Below, one piece after another: positions 1 to 6,004 of a DNA stretch of 7,663 nt. Positions within the stretch are counted from its first letter, which is position 1, and the number at the start of each line of letters is the position of its first letter. Both the position numbers and the translations under genes were made by a program. The notes beneath the pieces are model-generated. The model was given only the letters and a program-made list of their open reading frames with translations, searched no databases and had not been told where the DNA came from. Origin of the DNA: Promethearchaeota archaeon (GTDB lineage Archaea; Asgardarchaeota; Lokiarchaeia; Sigyniarchaeales; SOKP01); NCBI GenBank assembly GCA_019058135.1, contig JAHLWE010000546.1, forward strand, positions 1-7,663, given 5' to 3'.

Positions 1-186
1 TCGTTCCATTAATTTAAAAAACCAAGGTCTTAATGTAGGAATACTTGGTTTTGGAGTTGGACCCATCGGCTCCCATTCTTCATAATCACTGGAAACTATT
101 TTGCCAACAGTGAACTCAAAACCCTTAATTTTTCCAAGTGGACCTTTATATTCATCTATTTTTATTCTTGCGCCTTTTTCCGTCAA
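1..186 (-). CDS. Unrecognised protein, N-terminal 62 residues (partial, cut by left edge)
   Basis: This open frame begins at a TTG (184-186) and stays open to the left edge, so the C-terminus is missing. The start is well constrained: an in-frame TGA lies three codons upstream, and the first in-frame ATG is only at residue 41. The visible part begins TEKGARIKIDEYKGPLGKIK, which is rich in lysine and glycine with alternating hydrophobic residues that suggest beta strands. It is followed by a proline-rich stretch (residues about 40-53, with PMGPTPKPSIP) and then an aromatic segment (RPWFFKLMER). I do not recognise the family. Codon use is AT-rich like its neighbours and the strand matches the three minus-strand genes to the right. 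The 271-bp gap makes co-transcription with the V4R gene uncertain. Confidence 0.6.
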   Translation of the reverse strand, partial: MTEKGARIKIDEYKGPLGKIKGFEFTVGKIVSSDYEEWEPMGPTPKPSIPTLRPWFFKLMER

Positions 187-364
187 TATTTTTCACAAAT
201 TTATTAATAGTTAATATTTATCTTGAATTAATAAAGAAAAAAAGAAATCGATATTAAATTTTGACTTTTATAATTAAAATAACATTTTTAAGAGGTCATT
301 ATATTTTATAACTTTCTCGTTAAATATAAATAGAACAATACGACAGAAAAATTGAATTAATTTG

Positions 365-380
365 AGATTAAAATTAATCC
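365..380. repeat. Short inverted repeat in the spacer between the partial gene and the V4R gene
   Basis: GATTAA (366-371) and TTAATC (374-379) form complementary 6-bp arms separated by two bases. It lies about 180 bp upstream of the TTG start of the left-edge gene, too far for a core promoter operator. In such AT-rich DNA this could easily be chance. The rest of 187-457 is A/T-rich with no supportable gene. Confidence 0.2.
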
Positions 381-420
381 TTTTATTATTTTTTTAAATG
401 ATGAAAGGAAATGATTGAAT

Positions 421-455
421 GAAAAAATAATATAACTAAAATGATTTTTAAAATC
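421..455 (-). terminator. Candidate transcription terminator after the V4R gene
   Basis: Reading the minus strand, three bases after the stop codon there is a small hairpin (GATTT / AAATC arms within 443-455), followed by a T-rich run that ends in six consecutive T (422-427 on the plus strand as A). Archaeal termination commonly uses U-rich tracts with or without a hairpin, so position and composition fit. The DNA is AT-rich enough that chance is a serious alternative. Confidence 0.35.
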
Positions 456-457
456 TT

Positions 458-979
458 TTATTCTTGTTCAAATTCAAATGTAAATGAACACATATCAGCT
501 CCTTTCAGAATACAATTAATTTCTCTGCCTTCACAATCTATTCCGATCTCTTCTATAAGACCCGTGAAAATTCCATTATAGAGAATGCAAATATTTTTTG
601 CCATAATATTATCAATATAATCTTTTGAGAGAGGATTTCCAACATCGATAGTTATATTTCCCTTTCCATAATTTAAGACAAGGATTCCATATCCTAAACT
701 TTGCAATTTTTCAAGTATAGAATTGATTATTTTCATTTTATCTCGAATTTTTAGTGATGCAATATTACTAGTCTTAATAAACTCTTTAGCTATGGATTTG
801 CCATTGGACTTACCAACCCAGATTAGGATATCCTCAGATTCTGAGCCAGCCAATTCTCCGAACTCAATTAATTCTTCTGGTCTAATCATTAGAAGAGGTA
901 AATTTGTATCTTTTAAATAAATATGAGATTTTTCTTCATCTAAGACAACATTTTCTACTTTTTTTACCCGTTTAAACAA
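458..979 (-). CDS. V4R-domain (4-vinyl reductase family) small-ligand or metal-binding protein
   Basis: This 173-residue soluble protein reads as a nearly stand-alone V4R domain over residues about 35-170. The diagnostic C-terminal signature is visible: a glycine-bearing strand and loop (YNGIFTGLIEE, 134-144), then E153, C156, G160, C164 and F166 in the spacing E-x2-C-x3-G-x3-C-x-F. C131 and C149 lie nearby. V4R domains share a fold with the Bet3 subunit of TRAPP and with haem/NO-binding sensor domains, and several act as small-ligand or metal sensors; the ligand here is unknown. The start is TTG (977-979). It is the only plausible start, because upstream codons back to an in-frame TAA contain no ATG or GTG, and a purine-rich AGAGG lies about 9 bases upstream as a likely ribosome-binding site. 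The next gene upstream on the same strand is the longin-Arf fusion, 177 bp away, so a regulatory partnership with that GTPase is possible but inferred. There are no membrane segments or signal peptide. Confidence 0.8.
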   Translation of the reverse strand: MFKRVKKVENVVLDEEKSHIYLKDTNLPLLMIRPEELIEFGELAGSESEDILIWVGKSNGKSIAKEFIKTSNIASLKIRDKMKIINSILEKLQSLGYGILVLNYGKGNITIDVGNPLSKDYIDNIMAKNICILYNGIFTGLIEEIGIDCEGREINCILKGADMCSFTFEFEQE

Positions 980-984
980 ACTTC

Positions 985-995
985 CGCGCCTCTGT
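985..995 (-). promoter_or_regulatory. Ribosome-binding site supporting the TTG start of the V4R gene
   Basis: On the minus strand the bases AGAGGCG precede the TTG start, with GAGG ending about 9 bases before it. This is one of the few G-rich purine stretches in an otherwise A/T-rich spacer, which supports translation from TTG. The rest of the 980-1156 spacer is A/T-rich, including a run of ten T (plus strand, about 1020-1029), with nothing else I can name. Confidence 0.45.
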
Positions 996-1156
996 TTTAA
1001 TAGAAATTTCTTTTAATTATTTTTTTTTTGTTTATTATTATAGTGTTTATTATTATTTTATTCTTCCTAAATTATAATTCAGTTTTTTAATTAAATTTAA
1101 TTTTTTGAATTATATAAGATTTTAATAAAATAAATAAAGGCAACCCAAGATAAATT

Positions 1157-2161
1157 TTAGACATCTGGTAAAATTGTGGATGCTTTCTCACTTAACCAAT
1201 CTAAAGATTTTTTAATATTAATATTATCTGCTACACTAATAGTCATAATATCCCAAGTTCGATTAGTAATTTCATTTAAATTAAAATGTGAGATTAATTC
1301 CTTTTCTGATGTTAGAGCAAAAGGCAAATCAATTTTGTTAGCCAAAATTAGAAGTGGGACACCCTCAAGCTGGTATCGAACTAAAATATTCCATAATTCT
1401 TTTTTAGATTCTTCAAATCTTACTTCATCGGCTGCATCTACCATATATATTAACATATTAGAATCTTGCATTCCTAAAAGCCACTTAGATCTTAGTCTTA
1501 CTTGACCAGGAACATCCCAAAAAATAAAATTGTAATCATTATGCGTATAATGATCAATATTGAACTGTCTAGTTGGTTCATAATAATTTTTATCATATTC
1601 TCCCGTAGTTATTCTTCGTACATATGAAGTTTTGCCAGCTTCATCAAGCCCAAAAATAAAAACTTTTAATATCGATCCATGATCTCTAAATGCTAAAAAT
1701 GGAGAATATCCTAAAATTTCATCATAATATCGTCTTATATCTATAAAGATTGAGATTAATAGTGTTTCTAATTGGAAATAATTAATAATAATTTTTTGCT
1801 TTTCAGGTAAAAAATATTTGTTAATTTGTTCTTCAAAAACATCTTTTAAATCATAGGGATTATCATCTTTATCCAATACTAAACCGATAATTGCATCGGG
1901 AGAAATTAAACAGCTATAAACATTAATTCCTTCAGTAATTAATGGAGAATACAAAACTGGAGTTCTATTTTTTCCTACTTCAAGACCGGATACTTTTTCT
2001 CTAAAATTCAATATTATATCTGAGATAGACTTGTTTTTAACAATATCAGATAATTTTTTTGGATAACTTATTATTTTCATATTTGAAAAATTATCTTGGG
2101 TTAGATCAACATTTAATACACCAATATTTCCGTTGTTTATAAAGAATATGTCTTTTAGCAT
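1157..2161 (-). CDS. Longin-like N-terminal region fused to an Arf-family small GTPase
   Basis: This is a 334-residue protein in two parts. Residues about 165-332 are an Arf-like GTPase: P-loop GLDEAGKTS (171-179), switch I threonine T197 in EPTRQF, switch II WDVPGQ (215-220) with the catalytic-type glutamine Q220, NKID (275-278), and a divergent G5 near SVAD (309-312). Arf proteins normally have WDVGGQ, so P218 replaces a conserved glycine. The family cycles between GDP- and GTP-bound states to control membrane recruitment or polarity. Residues about 1-125 do not belong to the GTPase. They start DIFFINNGNIGVLNV and include VYSCLISPDAIIGLVLD, an alternating beta/helix pattern that I read as longin- or roadblock-like (inference). 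Because the GTPase is internal, it lacks the N-terminal myristoylated helix of eukaryotic Arf. The start is ATG (2159-2161) with GGTG just upstream. The gene sits between the zinc-ribbon protein and the V4R gene on the same strand. Confidence 0.88.
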   Translation of the reverse strand: MLKDIFFINNGNIGVLNVDLTQDNFSNMKIISYPKKLSDIVKNKSISDIILNFREKVSGLEVGKNRTPVLYSPLITEGINVYSCLISPDAIIGLVLDKDDNPYDLKDVFEEQINKYFLPEKQKIIINYFQLETLLISIFIDIRRYYDEILGYSPFLAFRDHGSILKVFIFGLDEAGKTSYVRRITTGEYDKNYYEPTRQFNIDHYTHNDYNFIFWDVPGQVRLRSKWLLGMQDSNMLIYMVDAADEVRFEESKKELWNILVRYQLEGVPLLILANKIDLPFALTSEKELISHFNLNEITNRTWDIMTISVADNINIKKSLDWLSEKASTILPDV

Positions 2162-2261
2162 AGCACCACAGTTTTGAATATTGTATTTCTAAACCTGAAA
2201 ATTTTTTCTTTTGTAAATTAAAAATAATTCAAAGTATTAATTATTTAAAAATTGGATGATT

Positions 2262-2280
2262 AAAAAAATTTTTTAAAAAA
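2262..2280 (-). terminator. U-rich terminator candidate after the zinc-ribbon gene
   Basis: On the minus strand, about 18 bases past the stop of the 473-residue gene, there are runs of six and seven T separated by six A. The A6/T7 block can also fold back on itself. A paired oligo-T tract in the 137-bp gap fits archaeal U-tract termination and suggests that the longin-Arf gene may have its own promoter in 2162-2260. Confidence 0.45.
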
Positions 2281-2298
2281 CCGTAAAATTTAATTATA

Positions 2299-3720
2299 TC
2301 ATTCTGAACCATTTTTATCTTCATTTTGAATTTGCTCGATTTTTTCAATATCATCAGAACTATCTTTTTCTTGCTCTTCTTTAGGTACTGGCACTCCAAC
2401 CTTCCAGTTGCAAATAGGGCACTCAGACCAACCTTCTCTGAGTGTATAACCACACTTTTTACATACTGGTAAACCAGTATCCTTCCATTCAGGTATATTT
2501 AGGGTTCCCTGACGAGATTTTGTTAGCTTTTCAAGTTCTTCTTCAGACCATTCAGGTAAATTAACTCCTAAATCAGTACGAGATTTTGTCATATCTAATA
2601 ATTGCTCTTCAGTCCATAGTTCCATGTTTGGTGGAAGTCCAGTTCCAAGCCCACGCTCAGCTGCATCTTTTACAAGTTCTTCTTGAGTCCAAACCTCTAA
2701 TCTCTGTCCGCCTGGTCCAATAGCCTGTCCTGCTTGAGTTGGAGGTGTTGGGCTAGTACTCATTTCTGAAGGTTTTTTTGTAGAGGGTGCTTCATAACAT
2801 AGGGCAGAGAAGCGTAATAATGCTTCAAAGCAAGTAGCATATGCGGTGGGCGATTTACTTTCATCTTGAACAACAACAATTGTTGACTTATCTTGTATGT
2901 TTGGTACTGCTATAGCGCAAATTGACACAGATGAGCTGGTTCTTTTTGACTCTATGGCTGAGGAAAGTTTTTCCATTGCATCCATTAATTCTTTATCCTT
3001 TAGTAGAAAATCACAAATTGGTTCTCCATGCCTTTGATACTGTTCATGATAGCGAGTTAAATTATTTTTGGTTGTGTCTTTATCCATTGAAGTAATTAGT
3101 TCAGTTATATATGAATAATTCCCGATCATTGGTCCTTTATGCTCTGATTTTTCCGGATTAAAGTCACCTAAATCAAGATCACCTATCAAGGGTGCAAATA
3201 ACGGATCTGCATCTTTTATTTTTCCAAATAAGGTAATCCGTGGAATAATACATTTAATTTCTCCGTAATATGAGATTGAATTATCATCAATTGACATTTT
3301 TTCGGGTTTTTCATTATCAACCATAATTCTTGGAATTGTCCGAAAATACACTTCAACAAAGGTTAATTGTTTAACAGGGATAATCGCTCCGCAAACCATT
3401 GGAATCAATAATTGAAAATTTTTAACATAAGAATTTATTAATTTTTTAAGATCATTTTTAATTTCATTATATTCTTCATTTTCTAATTCTTTCTTAATAT
3501 TATCTTTTAATTTTTCTAACTTTTCTTCATTCTTCTCAATATTGCCCCCAAATACCTTTACTTCGTCGACTGTATTTTCCTTAAGAATAGAAATAGCATT
3601 ATCAATGATCTTTTGTTGTTCTTTGTTTAGTTCATTAAAGACTAAATAACTATTAACATCAAAATTACTATTTTTAATTAAAACTCTTAATTTTTGAAAT
3701 AATTCTGAAATAATTCTCAA
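2299..3720 (-). CDS. Unrecognised protein with tandem W-(T/S)-x-E-(E/Q)-L repeats and a C-terminal zinc ribbon
   Basis: I do not recognise the family of this 473-residue soluble protein. Residues 30-100 are charged and helical, with a probable coiled coil around 60-97 rich in K and E. Residues about 101-310 look like a mixed alpha/beta domain containing two related strands, IPRIMV (129-134) and IPRITL (159-164). A linker rich in P, S, T and G (about 311-340) follows. Then come three tandem units of 21-25 residues, starting at W344, W369 and W391 with the pattern W-(T/S)-x-E-(E/Q)-L, plus a short fourth at W412. A zinc ribbon follows (C420, C423, C434, C437; CxxC-x10-CxxC) and then an acidic tail. 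The architecture suggests a scaffold or binding protein, but no catalytic motif is evident. The start is TTG (3718-3720): an in-frame TAA lies three codons upstream and the first internal Met is residue 108. It is divergently oriented from the ribbon-helix-helix gene, with a repeat pair upstream. Confidence 0.8.
   Translation of the reverse strand: MRIISELFQKLRVLIKNSNFDVNSYLVFNELNKEQQKIIDNAISILKENTVDEVKVFGGNIEKNEEKLEKLKDNIKKELENEEYNEIKNDLKKLINSYVKNFQLLIPMVCGAIIPVKQLTFVEVYFRTIPRIMVDNEKPEKMSIDDNSISYYGEIKCIIPRITLFGKIKDADPLFAPLIGDLDLGDFNPEKSEHKGPMIGNYSYITELITSMDKDTTKNNLTRYHEQYQRHGEPICDFLLKDKELMDAMEKLSSAIESKRTSSSVSICAIAVPNIQDKSTIVVVQDESKSPTAYATCFEALLRFSALCYEAPSTKKPSEMSTSPTPPTQAGQAIGPGGQRLEVWTQEELVKDAAERGLGTGLPPNMELWTEEQLLDMTKSRTDLGVNLPEWSEEELEKLTKSRQGTLNIPEWKDTGLPVCKKCGYTLREGWSECPICNWKVGVPVPKEEQEKDSSDDIEKIEQIQNEDKNGSE
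2410..2463 (-). other. Zinc-ribbon motif encoded within the 473-residue protein
   Basis: Residues 420-437 contain two CxxC knuckles (CKKC and CPIC) separated by ten residues. The intervening segment is GYTLREGWSE, typical of a short archaeal zinc ribbon. It lies directly after the tryptophan repeats and before the acidic tail. Confidence 0.8.
2485..2700 (-). repeat. Coding tandem repeats (about 21-25 codons each)
   Basis: Units start around residues 341, 366 and 389, with a truncated fourth ending at the zinc ribbon. Shared positions are an acidic or hydrophobic residue, W, T or S, then x-E-E/Q-L, a helix-like middle, and a G-rich or LP/IP-containing end. Units two and three share the segment TKSR, which argues for duplication within the gene. 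Confidence 0.75.
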
Positions 3721-3753
3721 CTCAAAGGATTAATTATAAAATAATAGTTTCTT

Positions 3754-3781
3754 TACTGCTATAAGGACTCTACTGCTATAA
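3754..3781 (-). repeat. Pair of 11-bp direct repeats upstream of the zinc-ribbon gene
   Basis: TACTGCTATAA occurs exactly at 3754-3764 and again at 3771-3781, with a 17-bp period and a 6-bp spacer (ggactc). On the minus strand each copy reads TTATAGCAGTA. The proximal copy ends 34 bases before the TTG start, so its TTATAG could act as a TATA box giving a very short leader, or the pair could be a tandem regulator site. Confidence 0.55.
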
Positions 3782-4314
3782 AAATTTAACTCTAAAAATA
3801 GAATAAAAATAAAATCAAAATCAGAGTTGTATAAATTGCTAGCTATATTTTGAAAAAGTAAGAGTGTTTAAGAGCACAAAATACATTAATAACTTTCAAA
3901 AATACAATTTAAAATTTAATAATAATGCATATCATATTTTTACATATTAACTGTTCTTAATTAATCCACTAATATTTTTCAAAACACTCTTTTTCCTTAA
4001 TAAAAAATACTTAATAGCGAAAATCTTTAATCTAATTTAAAATTAACGAAATTAACACCATTGAGATTAAAAATTTATAGAAATTGAATAATGATTATGA
4101 AATCTTATATCAATAATTAAAATAATATTAAACAATTTTCACCAACAATTAAAATATTTTTAAAATAATTTTAAATAGTAATTAAGAAAAATTGAAAAAA
4201 TTATAATTAAAAATTCTGAAGAAAAATGGAATTAGACTAAAAAAAGAGATTTTTTTTAATTATATCTTTTTGATAATTTATTATTGTGTTAATTATTTAA
4301 ATGTATTTTACAAA

Positions 4315-4349
4315 AAAGGCTGTATCCTTTATAAAATAACACTTTAGTG
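4315..4349 (+). promoter_or_regulatory. Candidate operator: two small inverted repeats flanking a TATA-like box upstream of the RHH gene
   Basis: AAAGG (4315-4319) and CCTTT (4326-4330) form one hyphenated inverted repeat, and CACT/AGTG (4340-4349, two-base centre) forms a second. Between them lies TTTATAAAATA (4328-4338), a plausible archaeal TATA element. Ribbon-helix-helix regulators often bind short inverted repeats at their own promoters, so autoregulation is a reasonable inference. The arms are short and could be chance. Confidence 0.35.
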
Positions 4350-4354
4350 CAAAA

Positions 4355-4363
4355 TTTTAAATA
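4355..4363 (+). promoter_or_regulatory. Alternative TATA-like box for the RHH gene
   Basis: TTTTAAATA lies about 73 bases before the ATG at 4436. It would place transcription start near 4385 and leave a leader of about 50 bases that contains the ribosome-binding site at 4418-4423. Confidence 0.35.
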
Positions 4364-4417
4364 CTAGAACATCATAATAGATAATTATATCAGATAGAAT
4401 AAAATGTGTTGAAATTC

Positions 4418-4423
4418 AAGGAG
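4418..4423 (+). promoter_or_regulatory. Shine-Dalgarno site AAGGAG that decides the RHH gene start
   Basis: AAGGAG is the clearest Shine-Dalgarno-like sequence in the window, ending 12 bases before ATG 4436. It lies downstream of the alternative GTG at 4406 and TTG at 4409, so it can serve only the ATG. Confidence 0.6.
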
Positions 4424-4435
4424 CTTAACCTTACT

Positions 4436-4714
4436 ATGAAAATTGTTACAGTAAATATACCAGAACCGTATATAAATGCCATTGATAAATTAACAGGACA
4501 TGAAGGCCTTTATCCATCAAGAAGTGAATTAATAAGGGTTGCGGTACGGGATTTTTTGCTTAAGGAACTCAGAATGGCGAGTAATCTTTCTCTTTATCAA
4601 AAAAGAACGCCTGAAAAAAAATTTGATCATAAAAATTTTGTTAGAGTTCCAGTTACCGATGTTGACTATCAAGGAGATAGAAATTTTAAAACCTTTAGGA
4701 TTGTGAGAAAATAA
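4436..4714 (+). CDS. Ribbon-helix-helix (CopG/Arc-type) DNA-binding protein
   Basis: This 92-residue protein has a classical ribbon-helix-helix domain in residues 1-45: a strand (KIVTVNIP, 2-9), helix A (PYINAIDKL, 11-19), the turn GLYPSRSE (24-31) and helix B (31-45). These proteins dimerise, insert the paired strands in the DNA major groove and usually repress. The tail (46-92) is basic and aromatic (for example YQKRTPEKKFDHKNFVRVP) and is not an obvious ligand domain. ATG 4436 was chosen because AAGGAG sits 12 bases upstream and because the domain begins with the strand. Starting at GTG 4406 would add ten residues not expected before the ribbon. No toxin-like gene adjoins it, so a transcription factor is more likely than an antitoxin. 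It is divergent from the zinc-ribbon gene and 154 bp ahead of the longin/ACT gene. Confidence 0.88.
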   Translation: MKIVTVNIPEPYINAIDKLTGHEGLYPSRSELIRVAVRDFLLKELRMASNLSLYQKRTPEKKFDHKNFVRVPVTDVDYQGDRNFKTFRIVRK

Positions 4715-4779
4715 AATAATTAGTTTTAAACTTCATAAGTATAAGATAAATAGAACAAAATCCTGATCACCTTCCACCC

Positions 4780-4802
4780 TTTCTTTTTTTTTTATAAAGA
4801 AA
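4780..4802 (+). terminator. Terminator after the RHH gene
   Basis: A C-rich segment is followed by TTC and ten T (4784-4793). The T tract is framed by TTTCTTT (4780-4786) and AAAGAAA (4796-4802), which can pair. An oligo-T run of this length 66 bases past the stop fits archaeal U-tract termination and suggests that the next gene is transcribed separately. Confidence 0.55.
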
Positions 4803-4812
4803 AAATTTAAAA

Positions 4813-4821
4813 ATTTATAAG
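4813..4821 (+). promoter_or_regulatory. TATA-like box for the longin/ACT gene
   Basis: ATTTATAAG, preceded by an A-rich stretch, lies about 50 bases before ATG 4869 and just after the T-rich terminator candidate. It would give a leader of about 25 bases. No Shine-Dalgarno sequence precedes the ATG. Confidence 0.3.
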
Positions 4822-4868
4822 TTTTGCATAAAAGCTTTAAGATAATTGAAAAATTTTTGCTTTAGAAA

Positions 4869-5738
4869 ATGTTAATACTTGTATATTTTGATAAAATTAT
4901 AGGACCTAAAGCAATCGCTAGTAAGCCTGAAGATTTAATTAAAAACTTAAAAAAAGAGACCTTAAATCAAATAGTTTCTCTCTTAGATACTGGTGATGAT
5001 GGTTTCTTCACCCATGATTTTTCTTCTGAGCTTCGAACAGCAAATTGGATTTTTAGGATACCATCTGGTTGGGCACGGGGAAGCATTGAACTAATTATGT
5101 TATCGGTGATTATTCAAAAGGAAATAGAAATTAAAGAATATCAATTAGAAATGAAAAAATTTATTGATCAAATCACAAAAATAGATGATTTGTATAAAGC
5201 ATTTTATATACACAATCCAAGTTCAATGCATAAATCAGATATTCAGAAAAGATTTAAAGCTCTAAATAGTAAATTAGACAAGTTATATAAAATCCTGTCG
5301 CTTAAAAGTGTTGAAACCGAAGGGAGATTAATTAAATTTAAGGTTTTTCAAAAGCTTAAAACAGTTTCCATTCCTGAAATAATGATTCATAATTTACAAA
5401 AATTGACTAAAAATAAAAATAATTTATTTATAGTGCATAGAATACGAGGAGATTCATTAAAATTAGATATCATCCCAGTTACTTCGAAAGAAATAACTAA
5501 GTTGGAAATTATTTTTGGCACTGAATTAACACCTGCAAATATGGAAAATATAGTAAGTATATTTTCAAAATATAATATCTCATTAATTTTTACTGCAGGA
5601 ATATGCACAGAAGCCGATAAGTGTATTTATGAAGTTTATGTGGAGCTTTTAAATATAGATAACTTAGAGCCTTTAAAAAATGAAATCTATGAAATCGAAG
5701 GAGTTATTGATATTCAAACTGAAAAATTATCCGCTTAA
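4869..5738 (+). CDS. Longin/roadblock-like N-terminal domain with C-terminal ACT-like domain
   Basis: This 289-residue soluble protein has three visible parts. Residues 1-85 begin LILVYFDKIIGPKAIASKP and include FFTHDF (46-51), ANWIFRIPSGWARGS (58-72) and a hydrophobic helix. The opening 'FD-x-GP' strand-turn followed by a beta hairpin resembles longin/roadblock (profilin-like) domains that scaffold small GTPases; this is inference from pattern, not a firm match. Residues about 85-145 are charged and helical, probably a coiled coil. Residues about 212-287 show the beta-alpha-beta-beta-alpha-beta pattern of an ACT domain, with LEIIFGTELTPANMENIVSI, NISLIFTAGI and a closing EGVIDIQTEKL. ACT domains usually bind amino acids or similar ligands and dimerise. 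The start is ATG 4869. The Rab-like GTPase follows 266 bp downstream on the same strand. A ligand-responsive GTPase regulator is a reasonable hypothesis; a metabolic sensor unrelated to the GTPase is the alternative. Confidence 0.75.
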   Translation: MLILVYFDKIIGPKAIASKPEDLIKNLKKETLNQIVSLLDTGDDGFFTHDFSSELRTANWIFRIPSGWARGSIELIMLSVIIQKEIEIKEYQLEMKKFIDQITKIDDLYKAFYIHNPSSMHKSDIQKRFKALNSKLDKLYKILSLKSVETEGRLIKFKVFQKLKTVSIPEIMIHNLQKLTKNKNNLFIVHRIRGDSLKLDIIPVTSKEITKLEIIFGTELTPANMENIVSIFSKYNISLIFTAGICTEADKCIYEVYVELLNIDNLEPLKNEIYEIEGVIDIQTEKLSA

Positions 5739-6004
5739 TGCAACTTATTGCGTAAAAATACTAAAATTAATAGTGGAAATATAATAAATAAGAAAAAATT
5801 CCTAATTTTAGAAAAAATAATCAAATTTTTACCCATACTGTGTTATTATAAAGATCCTTCTAAAAGAACCTTGAAAGCGTTAGAAATTAAAATTAAAAAT
5901 AAATTATATTAATTCTGAAATACTAAATATTTATTAAAGCAAATTATTAGAATTAAATTAATAATCTATCAAGCCAATAAAAAATAGGCAATTATTTTAC
6001 AAAC

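Larger units (their letters stand above)
3721..4435. other. Divergent intergenic region, about 0.7 kb, no supportable gene
   Basis: This stretch separates the two divergent gene blocks. I see no open frame worth calling on either strand, no tRNA-like cloverleaf and no G/C-rich island of the kind that often marks structured RNA in AT-rich genomes. The structured parts are at the edges: a direct repeat at 3754-3781 near the minus-strand gene, and inverted repeats with TATA-like boxes at 4315-4363 near the plus-strand gene. The middle (about 3880-4300) is A/T-rich filler as far as can be read by eye. Confidence 0.6.

Noticed and set aside
723..920. Plus-strand open frame of 65 codons
   Set aside because: It lies wholly antisense to the V4R gene, whose product has a recognisable conserved signature, and its own translation has no recognisable pattern.
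1176..1505. Plus-strand open frame of 109 codons
   Set aside because: It is antisense to the conserved GTPase domain of the longin-Arf gene; it is a mirror of AT-rich coding sequence.
2241..2453. Minus-strand open frame of 70 codons
   Set aside because: It overlaps the zinc-ribbon gene in another frame and runs into the terminator region. The long frame has clear repeats and cysteine pairs, so this one is a shadow.
3860..3991. AAGAGTGTTT at 3860-3869 and its reverse complement at 3982-3991
   Set aside because: Ten-base arms about 110 bp apart, with no extension, mobile-element ends or target duplications; probably chance in A/T-rich DNA.
4406..4435. Upstream GTG (4406) or TTG (4409) start for the RHH gene
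   Set aside because: The AAGGAG site lies inside this stretch and can serve only ATG 4436, and the RHH fold begins with the strand right after that ATG.
5387..5608. Minus-strand open frame of 73 codons
   Set aside because: It is antisense to the ACT-like part of the longin/ACT gene, with no support of its own.
4436..5738. RHH gene as antitoxin of a toxin-antitoxin pair
   Set aside because: The next gene is 154 bp away, 289 codons long and longin/ACT-like, not a PIN, RelE or similar toxin; a T-rich terminator candidate lies between them.
5739..6004. Search for a small RNA, tRNA or CRISPR repeat in the spacer before the Rab-like gene
   Set aside because: Only a four-pair hairpin (GCAA/TTGC, 5740-5751) and scattered short repeats were seen; no cloverleaf and no regularly spaced repeats anywhere in the window.
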